From: Flexithrix dorotheae DSM 6795
Lineage (GTDB): Bacteria > Bacteroidota > Bacteroidia > Cytophagales > Flammeovirgaceae
Reading direction: 5' to 3'
NCBI RefSeq assembly: GCF_000379765.1
Contig: NZ_KB903487.1
Span: 248,001-312,000 of the forward strand
Length of the DNA stretch: 64,000 nucleotides
Part shown: piece after piece, positions 54,311-61,365 of the stretch
Layout of the letters: each line of letters begins with the position of its first letter
Numbering within the stretch: position 1 is the stretch's first letter
The notes under the pieces: model-generated
Told to the model about the DNA's origin: nothing
The model's database searches: none
The model's input: the letters and a program-made list of their open reading frames with translations, nothing else
Made by a program: the position numbers and the translations under genes

Positions 54311-55597
54311 ATGAAAATGAAAACTAAATTGACAAATAGAAGATCATTTCTTTCTAAATCAATTGCTGCAGGAGCCATTAGCCCCCTGCTTACATTTGGG
54401 AATGAATTAGAGGCTGCTGTAGAGAAAACACCCAAATCCTCCATGCCTTCAGATCTGAAAATTTCCTCCATTAAATGTGGTTATATCAGGGATGGACATA
54501 GCCTGTTTGTGAAGATATATTCCAATCAGGACATCTGGGGTTGTGGAGAAGGCGTGGATGCTACACCAGGGACTTATCATTTGGTGAAAATGTTTGAAAA
54601 GCGGTTGGTGGGTAAAAACCCTTTGAATGTCCATCGGTTATTTGAAGACATTAGGAGAAGGGGCTTTTTTGAGGGTGCCCAGTCCGGAATGTTTGTGGCT
54701 GTGCTTACTGCGGTAGAAACAGCTCTTTGGGATTTGGCAGGAAAAGCATTAGAACTTCCCGTTTACCAGCTTTTGGGTGGAAAGTTCAGAGATAAAATTC
54801 GGGTTTATATGGATACAGCCCTTTATCAAAATAAATTACCCTCCCCTCAGGATTTTGCCAATGCCGCTAAAAAGGCTAAGGATATGGGATTTACAGCGGT
54901 AAAATTTGACCTTGACCAAAGCAATGATCCCAATAAATATGACCATTATAACTGGACTGCAAGCCCTGCCGAGCTGCAAAGAATGGTTGATCAAATGTCT
55001 GCTGCAAGAGAAGCTGTAGGACCAAATATTGATATTTGTGCGGATATGCACGGTCGATATGATGCAGTTACCGGGCAACAGGTTGCCAAATTACTTGAGC
55101 CGGTAAGGCTTATGTGGCTGGAGGAACCCATTCCTGCAGAAAATGTAGATGCTTATAAACTGATTACCCAATCTACAAGTACACCTATTTGTGCCGGAGA
55201 AAATTTGTACCTGGCTCATGGTTTCAGAAAACTATTGGAAATCGGGGCGGTAGATATCATTATGCCCGATTTACAAAAAGCTGGTGGTCTAGGAGAAGCC
55301 CAGCGAATAGCCAATTTATCCAATCTTTATTATGTTCCTTTTGCTCCTCATATGGTGGCATCTTATCTTGGAGCTATGGCTTCCTGCCATGTTTGTGCCT
55401 CTGTACCTAATTTTATGATTCTGGAATGGCAAATTTATTTTCATGAAAATCCTATGTTCAAGGAAATAGTCACTTTTGACGGAACCATGGTAGAAGACGG
55501 GTTTATTACACTTTCTGAAAAACCAGGTATAGGTGTGGAAATAAATGAGGAGGGAATGAAAAAATACGCTACTGAAGGGATCCCATTTTTTGAGTAA
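54311..55597 (+). CDS. Enolase-superfamily (mandelate racemase/muconate lactonizing type) enzyme with Tat signal
   Basis: The 428-residue protein starts with a twin-arginine signal (NRRSFLSKSIAAGAI, about residues 8-22) and has the enolase-superfamily barrel: AVKFDLDQ (Lys/Asp region), ICADMHGRY (first metal Asp, near residue 241), LEEPIP (second metal Glu, near 267), GENLYLAHG (third metal Glu), and FAPHMVAS (catalytic His). Sugar acid dehydratases of the galactonate/mannonate type share this pattern. It is co-oriented 41 bases after the RraA-like gene, so both may act in extracytoplasmic sugar acid or lactone breakdown. Substrate is not clear. Confidence 0.87.
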   Translation: MKMKTKLTNRRSFLSKSIAAGAISPLLTFGNELEAAVEKTPKSSMPSDLKISSIKCGYIRDGHSLFVKIYSNQDIWGCGEGVDATPGTYHLVKMFEKRLVGKNPLNVHRLFEDIRRRGFFEGAQSGMFVAVLTAVETALWDLAGKALELPVYQLLGGKFRDKIRVYMDTALYQNKLPSPQDFANAAKKAKDMGFTAVKFDLDQSNDPNKYDHYNWTASPAELQRMVDQMSAAREAVGPNIDICADMHGRYDAVTGQQVAKLLEPVRLMWLEEPIPAENVDAYKLITQSTSTPICAGENLYLAHGFRKLLEIGAVDIIMPDLQKAGGLGEAQRIANLSNLYYVPFAPHMVASYLGAMASCHVCASVPNFMILEWQIYFHENPMFKEIVTFDGTMVEDGFITLSEKPGIGVEINEEGMKKYATEGIPFFE

Positions 55598-55780
55598 TTG
55601 ATTTGATGATTTTTGGAAGGGAAAGTAATTTCTACTTTTTTAAATTTATTTAAGTGAGAATTTTCTATCAATCTGAAATTAAACTTTTTTAAGAAAAAAT
55701 ATAATCATATTTATAATATTGAACTTTTTATTGGGTTTTGATGGTATAATTACTATAAAAAATATCACTTTAATTGCATA

Positions 55781-56206
55781 ATGAACAAACTACATTCCTC
55801 AAAATTCCATGAAGTACTTTTAGATTCTTCCTACTCTTTAATTGTCTCCAAATGGTTTGCTACTTCAATTGATATGAAAGACGATGATTATCGAAATGAA
55901 ATGTTAACCTTAAGGGATCAAATTAAAGAATTCAGGCCTGAAAAAATGTTGTCTTTTTGTGAAGATTTGAAATATTTAATTTCTCCTGATATACAGGAGT
56001 GGGTAAATAATGAAATATTTGACGGGAAAACCAAAATGCAGGTAGCCATCCTAATGAGTGAAGATCTGTTTTCCCAGGTAGCTATTGAACAGACGTTTGA
56101 AGGTGAAAAGGGATTCTTATTTAAAACCAAATTTTTCACGAAGTATAAAGTTGCAGAAGAATGGTTGGGGCTTAGTGAAGGGGTTTCCAAAAAAATAAAG
56201 GAATAA
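55781..56206 (+). CDS. Hypothetical protein, possibly STAS/SpoIIAA-like
   Basis: The 141-residue protein shows an alpha/beta pattern (YSLIVSKWFATSIDMKDDDY; EMLTLRDQIKEFRPEKMLSF; MQVAILMSEDLFSQVAIE) that recalls a small STAS- or SpoIIAA-like fold, often found in Bacteroidota as a standalone protein. No signal peptide or catalytic motif is visible. It has its own terminator 35 bases downstream, and is separated from the enolase-superfamily gene by 183 bases. Confidence 0.55.
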   Translation: MNKLHSSKFHEVLLDSSYSLIVSKWFATSIDMKDDDYRNEMLTLRDQIKEFRPEKMLSFCEDLKYLISPDIQEWVNNEIFDGKTKMQVAILMSEDLFSQVAIEQTFEGEKGFLFKTKFFTKYKVAEEWLGLSEGVSKKIKE

Positions 56207-56240
56207 GCATTACGCTTATAATAACCGGCCTAAAAGCTTT

Positions 56241-56279
56241 AAATCCTGTTTTGTTCAAACATTTCAGGATTTTTTTTGT
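56241..56279 (+). terminator. Rho-independent terminator before nqrF
   Basis: AAATCCTG (56241-56248) pairs with CAGGATTT (56265-56272) with a 16-base loop and a T-run. It ends the hypothetical gene transcript. Confidence 0.75.
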
Positions 56280-56398
56280 TTCCGGAATACAGTTTTATAA
56301 ATATTTTAGGTTTAAAAATTTCAGGTTCTTTTCATAGAATGAATCTATAAACTATATTTGTTCCGCAATTGTAAAATTTATATAAATAGCATTATCAA

Positions 56399-57709
56399 AT
56401 GGAATTAACAACAGTAGTTGTTTCATCGATTGTGGCTTTTACGGCCATTATTTTGTTGCTTGTGATCGTTCTTCTTTTTGCCCAGTCCAAGCTTGTGCAA
56501 AGTGGCGATGTTAAAATCGTAATCAATGGAGATGAAGCTAACCCAATTATTACCCCAGCAGGTTCAACACTTCTTTCTACACTATCGGCCCAAAAGATAT
56601 TTTTACCATCCGCGTGTGGTGGAGGGGGTACTTGTGCCATGTGTAAGTGTGTAGTGGAAGATGGGGGAGGAGATGTTCTTCCTACAGAAGTTGGACATTT
56701 AAGCCGAACCGAACAACACGAAAATGTAAGACTATCCTGCCAGGTAAAAGTAAAGCAGGACATGCAGATTAAAGTGGATGAGGAAATCTTCGGAATTAAG
56801 AAATGGGAGTGCGAAGTGGTTTCTAATTACAACGTAGCCACTTTCATTAAAGAATTTGTGGTAAAACTACCTGAAGGTGAAACCCTGGATTTTCAGTCAG
56901 GCGGATATATCCAAATTGATGTGCCGGAATGTGAGGTTGATTTCAAGAAAATTGATATTGCTCCACATCCCGATGATCCTGAAGGTAAAGATAAATTCAA
57001 AGAAGATTGGGATAAATTCAATCTGTGGGATTTAAAAATGAAAAATGATGAACCAATATTTAGAGCATACTCTATGGCTAATCACCCTGCAGAAGGAAAT
57101 ATTATCATGTTGAATATCAGGATTGCTACTCCACCTTGGGACAGAGCCAACAATAAATGGCTTGACGTAAATCCTGGAATTTGTTCATCTTATGTATTTG
57201 GAAGTAAGCCAGGTGATAAAGTAACAATTTCTGGTCCTTACGGTGAATTCTTCATTAAAGACACTGAGAAAGAAATGATCTATGTGGGTGGTGGAGCTGG
57301 AATGGCACCTTTGAGATCTCACATTTTCCATTTATTTCATACCTTAAAAACTGGAAGAAAAGTATCTTTCTGGTATGGAGGTAGATCGAGAAGAGAATTA
57401 TTCTATACAGAACATTTTAGAGAAATTGAAAAGCAGTTTCCAAACTTTAAATATTATATAGCACTATCTGAACCTCTTCCTGAAGATAACTGGAAAGTGA
57501 AGAAAGATATAAATGACGAAGAAGGAGATGGTTTCAAAGGATTTATTCACCAAGTGTTGATCGATAATTATTTATCACAACACGAGGAGCCAGATGAAAT
57601 CGAATTCTATTTCTGTGGACCTCCTATGATGAATGCCGCTGTAGTAAAAATGTGTGACGATTTTGGGGTTCCACCAGAGCACGTATCATTCGATGATTTC
57701 GGTGGATAA
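56399..57709 (+). CDS. nqrF: Na+-translocating NADH:quinone reductase subunit F
   Basis: The 436-residue protein has an N-terminal membrane helix (about residues 8-28), a ferredoxin-like [2Fe-2S] domain with C73, C79, C82 and C114 ([14 protein letters not shown]), and a ferredoxin-NADP reductase-type module: FAD-binding RAYSMANHP, and NADH-binding [14 protein letters not shown]. It is the electron entry subunit of Na+-NQR in the inner membrane. In most genomes nqrF ends a nqrABCDEF operon; here it stands alone with its own upstream terminator and downstream terminator. Confidence 0.95.
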   Translation: MELTTVVVSSIVAFTAIILLLVIVLLFAQSKLVQSGDVKIVINGDEANPIITPAGSTLLSTLSAQKIFLPSACGGGGTCAMCKCVVEDGGGDVLPTEVGHLSRTEQHENVRLSCQVKVKQDMQIKVDEEIFGIKKWECEVVSNYNVATFIKEFVVKLPEGETLDFQSGGYIQIDVPECEVDFKKIDIAPHPDDPEGKDKFKEDWDKFNLWDLKMKNDEPIFRAYSMANHPAEGNIIMLNIRIATPPWDRANNKWLDVNPGICSSYVFGSKPGDKVTISGPYGEFFIKDTEKEMIYVGGGAGMAPLRSHIFHLFHTLKTGRKVSFWYGGRSRRELFYTEHFREIEKQFPNFKYYIALSEPLPEDNWKVKKDINDEEGDGFKGFIHQVLIDNYLSQHEEPDEIEFYFCGPPMMNAAVVKMCDDFGVPPEHVSFDDFGG

Positions 57710-57739
57710 TTAAAATTTTAAGCTAAAATTTTTATATTA

Positions 57740-57773
57740 AGGAGTGAAGCAATTTTTGTTTCACTCTTTTTTT
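57740..57773 (+). terminator. Rho-independent terminator after nqrF
   Basis: GAGTGAA (57742-57748) pairs with TTCACTC (57760-57766) and is followed by seven T. Confidence 0.8.
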
Positions 57774-57858
57774 GTTTTAAAGCAAAATTTTCAGTTCTTC
57801 CTAATAACCAATGGATGACTATAAAAAAATTAATTAACACTTTAACCTTAATTCAATA

Positions 57859-60105
57859 TTGCTGTACAGGATTTTCAAAAAAATAATTTTTGCGTTTCCT
57901 GTCCATTTGGTAGTATTTCACCTTAAGAAAAACATACTGCTTTTTGGATATTGGCTTATTCTTGTGGGAATTGTAAGTGGCAATATTGGGAAAAGCTTTG
58001 GAATTACTTATTTATTTCTCGATCCGGAGTACCTGAATAAAGTCAACTGGTTGAGCTTTTTTATTGTTGGCCTTGGATTGAGTGCTTTTACCATTTCTTT
58101 CCAGGTTACCAGTTATATCCTCTGTTCCTACCGATATAATTTTCTAGCCAACCTTCAATCCCCGTTTGTGAAATATGCACTTAATAATAGTATTATTCCA
58201 TTTGCTTTTACCATATATTATATTTTCAGGTTTATCAATTTCCAGCTTAATACAGAAGCGGCCTCTCCCTTAGACATTATCACCAAAGTTCTTGGGTTTA
58301 TAATCGGATACCTGATTATTTTGGTTCTTTCTTACCTTTATTTTAAAACCACAAATCTGGATATTGTAAAGCACCTTGCAGAGAATGTGGATAAAACTGT
58401 GCGGAAAAGCCGGCTTCAACGGGTGAATGTGATGGATAGGCTGAATGTGGCAAAAAATCAAAAACCAATTATTACTTCATATATAGATTTCCCTTTATCT
58501 CTCAAAAAAACTAAAAACAACTATCCTATCGATCGGGAAACTATCCTAAAGGTGTTTGATCAAAACCAGTTAAATGCCCTGTTAATTCAGTTTTTTGCCT
58601 TTATCAGTATTTTAATTTTTGGTTTGTTTAGGGATGTATCCTGGTTGCAAATTCCTGCAGCAGTCAGTGTGTTGCTGTTATTTTCAATTTTATTGCTATT
58701 TACAGGAGCAGTTTATTATTGGTTGAAGGATTGGGCTATCCCCACTTTCCTTTTTACACTTATTCTGGTTTCCTTTATAAGCAAAAATATTTCTCATAAT
58801 ATTTACCATCAGGCTTTTGGACTGGATTATTCCCAAAAAGCAGAATATTCTTTAAGAGCTTTGAGGAAAATTACCACACCTGATATAGTCCAGTCGGACA
58901 AAAAAAATACAATTGAAATTTTGGAAAACTGGAGGGGAAAATTTCCAAAGGAAAAGAAGCCTAAACTGGTGGTAATCGCCATGAGTGGTGGAGGACAAAG
59001 AGCTGCGGTTTGGACCATGAAAACTCTTCAGTTTTTAGATAGCGCCTTTCAACAATCATTAATGAGCCACACCATGCTGATGACGGGTTCTTCTGGTGGG
59101 TTAATTGGCGGAAGTTTTTACAGAGAGCTTTTCCTCAGAAAACAACATGGAGAGAATATTCAACTGAATGATGAAAAATATATAGCCCAGTTGGCCAAAG
59201 ACAAATTGAACCCTATGGTGTTTTCCCTGGTGGTCGGTGATTTGTTTTTCAAATTTCAAAAAGTAGAAATTGATGGTCAGAAATATTTTAAGGACAGAGG
59301 ATACGCACTCGAAGAGCAACTCAATAAGGATACAGATTTCATTTTAAATAAGCGGCTGAAAGACTATAATGCTCCAGAGTTCAATTCGGAAATTCCTATG
59401 TTAATGATTACCCCAACAGTAGTGAATGATGGGCGGAAGTTATATATATCCTCACAACCGGTAGCCTATATGTGTAAGGGATTAGGCCACAATCATAACC
59501 ACAAAAATGCCATTCGTGGGATTGAATATTCCCGTTTATTTGCGAATCAAAATCCAGAAAACCTGAGGTTTATTACTGCTTTGAGATTAAATGCTACCTT
59601 TCCATATATCACCCCAAATGTTCAATTACCAAGTGAACCCACTATGGAAATTGTAGATGCTGGTTTGTCTGATAATTTTGGGGTAATGGACGCTATCCAG
59701 TTTATTCATGTTTTTAAAGACTGGATTGAAGAAAATACTTCTGGGGTGGTTTTAATTACAATCCGGGATACACCTGCTGAAAACCAAATTGACCGTTATG
59801 CTTTTAAACCTCTAATTGAAAGTGCCGTTACTCCGCTGGATAATCTTTTGGGCAACCTTACCCGTCTTCAAAATATCAGGAATGACTTTAATGTAGAAAT
59901 TCTGCAACAAATTCTCAAGAAAGACTTCTTTGCCATAGTAGAATTTCAATACCTGGAATTACCTAATAATGGTAATGAAGAGGTGGAAAATGCCTCTTTA
60001 AGTTGGAGGTTGACAAGCAAAGAAATTAAAGGGATTGTGAATGCCATTCATCACCCTGCCAACAAAAATTCCTTTGAAAAACTTAAAAAGCTGATGAAAG
60101 AATAA
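57859..60105 (+). CDS. Membrane patatin-like phospholipase
   Basis: The 748-residue protein has an N-terminal membrane part with six or more helices (about residues 1-350) and a C-terminal patatin domain: SGGGQRAAVW (about 375), the GxSxG nucleophile motif GSSGG (410-414, Ser 412), and the catalytic Asp in VDAGLSDNFG (D600). It would hydrolyse acyl chains of membrane lipids. The start is TTG at 57859; a stop lies at 57835 and no ATG follows early, so an unusual start codon is likely. It is the last gene before a long AT-rich gap. Confidence 0.83.
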   Translation: MLYRIFKKIIFAFPVHLVVFHLKKNILLFGYWLILVGIVSGNIGKSFGITYLFLDPEYLNKVNWLSFFIVGLGLSAFTISFQVTSYILCSYRYNFLANLQSPFVKYALNNSIIPFAFTIYYIFRFINFQLNTEAASPLDIITKVLGFIIGYLIILVLSYLYFKTTNLDIVKHLAENVDKTVRKSRLQRVNVMDRLNVAKNQKPIITSYIDFPLSLKKTKNNYPIDRETILKVFDQNQLNALLIQFFAFISILIFGLFRDVSWLQIPAAVSVLLLFSILLLFTGAVYYWLKDWAIPTFLFTLILVSFISKNISHNIYHQAFGLDYSQKAEYSLRALRKITTPDIVQSDKKNTIEILENWRGKFPKEKKPKLVVIAMSGGGQRAAVWTMKTLQFLDSAFQQSLMSHTMLMTGSSGGLIGGSFYRELFLRKQHGENIQLNDEKYIAQLAKDKLNPMVFSLVVGDLFFKFQKVEIDGQKYFKDRGYALEEQLNKDTDFILNKRLKDYNAPEFNSEIPMLMITPTVVNDGRKLYISSQPVAYMCKGLGHNHNHKNAIRGIEYSRLFANQNPENLRFITALRLNATFPYITPNVQLPSEPTMEIVDAGLSDNFGVMDAIQFIHVFKDWIEENTSGVVLITIRDTPAENQIDRYAFKPLIESAVTPLDNLLGNLTRLQNIRNDFNVEILQQILKKDFFAIVEFQYLELPNNGNEEVENASLSWRLTSKEIKGIVNAIHHPANKNSFEKLKKLMKE

Positions 60106-60644
60106 TTTCAGAAATTTGGTAATATTTGGAATGTTAATAAATGTAATTTACTGTTAATGGATAAAATATCAGTAATATTGGAATAGTACAATTATTCAGG
60201 ATTTATGTTTGCCGATATTATCCAATTAAACCTAAGTTATTTTCAAATTTTTAAAAATATGTAAATAAGTTTTAATGAATGAATGAATAATTGTTTGTTT
60301 TTGCTTTTTTAATTGTTCTTGTTCTGATTTTTGTTTTTGTTGCAGGTTTAAATTTTGTTTAACTCTTTATTTTAACAATGCTTAAACTTTGAGAAATAAA
60401 AAAAACTATTAGAAAAATGAAAAATATTGAGAAATGTAAAACAATTATTTTATTATATATTGGTTTTCGTAAGACAGCGTTGTATAGATAAAGTGCATTT
60501 TTTGTTTAAAATTTTTTATCGCATTTTTACTGACACAAAATCATTGACACAAAATTTGCATTTAGAGTTTACATATCCAGTCGACTATCAAGTTTATTTT
60601 TTTACTAGCAATAATTTTTAAGATTTTAAAACTTGTAAACCAAA

Positions 60645-60800
60645 ATGAAGACCATAAAAAAGTCCGCCAGCAAAAATGTTTTTGACTCATTATCAGTAAT
60701 GGAGTCCAAACTAAATGAACTAAAGTTTAATTTGATCAGGTTGAAACAAAAATCCAGAGATTTCCAAAATAAGACTCTGGATATCGGTAATGAATTTTAA
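60645..60800 (+). CDS. Possible small basic protein
   Basis: A 51-codon frame starts at ATG 60645 (MKTIKKSASKNVFDSLSVME) and contains a helical segment rich in Leu, Lys and Asn (KLNELKFNLIRLKQKSRDF). It is protein-like rather than a random AT-rich frame, and is followed about 95 bases later by a perfect palindrome. The short leader with several Lys residues is similar to small secreted peptide precursors, but there is no clear maturation motif. Family is not recognised. Confidence 0.45.
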   Translation: MKTIKKSASKNVFDSLSVMESKLNELKFNLIRLKQKSRDFQNKTLDIGNEF

Positions 60801-60894
60801 ATCTGATAAATCCTGATAAACAAGAGTAAGAAAGCATGGTTGATTGCCAACTATTGCCATTCTACTTCTTTATGATATAATATTTAAAAATTAA

Positions 60895-60920
60895 GCAGAA
60901 TTTTATAAATAAAATTCTGC
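60895..60920. repeat. Perfect palindrome with adjacent GC-rich hairpin
   Basis: Twelve-base arms (GCAGAATTTTAT and its complement) meet with only two bases between, and a TCCCCAATCGGGGGG hairpin follows (60921-60935). In such AT-rich surroundings the paired structures are conspicuous. They may terminate the small ORF transcript or form a stable RNA element; neither is proven. Confidence 0.55.
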
Positions 60921-61365
60921 TCCCCAATCGGGGGGTGTTTCCATTCGATTACCCTAGGGAAATCCTTTATTTTTATTGGTAACTCTCGGGTTATTTCCCT
61001 CTTCTCTTTTAAAACCTTTTACCATTGACAAAAAATTTTGGGAAAAAGGTAATAAAAATCACCTCATGTTAATCATGTAGGTTTTTGCCTTTTTATAATA
61101 GTTGTTAATTGCTTCAACCTTTCTTTATCGTCTAAGTAAAAAAGACTACCTTTAAAGTAGAATTGACTTGAAAAATAGCTCAATATTAATTGTAGGCCTG
61201 TTTTTTTAAGATAAATTTTCAAAATATCAATTCCCAATTATATCTCCTTTCAACCAACTGGAATATTATTTGAGAGGGTCAAATATTAAAATGGCCTGTA
61301 ATGTTTTAGCCTTCAATTAATTAAATAGACTAAAAACTTTAAACAGATAAAAAACTTATTACAAA

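Larger units (their letters stand above)
60106..61365. other. 1260-base AT-rich gap
   Basis: Between the patatin gene and the TPR gene I see one possible small ORF (60645-60800), a perfect 26-base palindrome (60895-60920) followed by a CCCC/GGGG hairpin, and otherwise very AT-rich sequence. No tRNA or known riboswitch was recognised. The longest other ORF (60427-60621) lacks a plausible start and protein-like composition. Confidence 0.6.

Noticed and set aside
60427-60621. 64-codon plus-strand ORF in the long gap
   Set aside because: Starts with a non-ATG codon and is dominated by Phe, Tyr and Ile as expected for AT-rich non-coding DNA.
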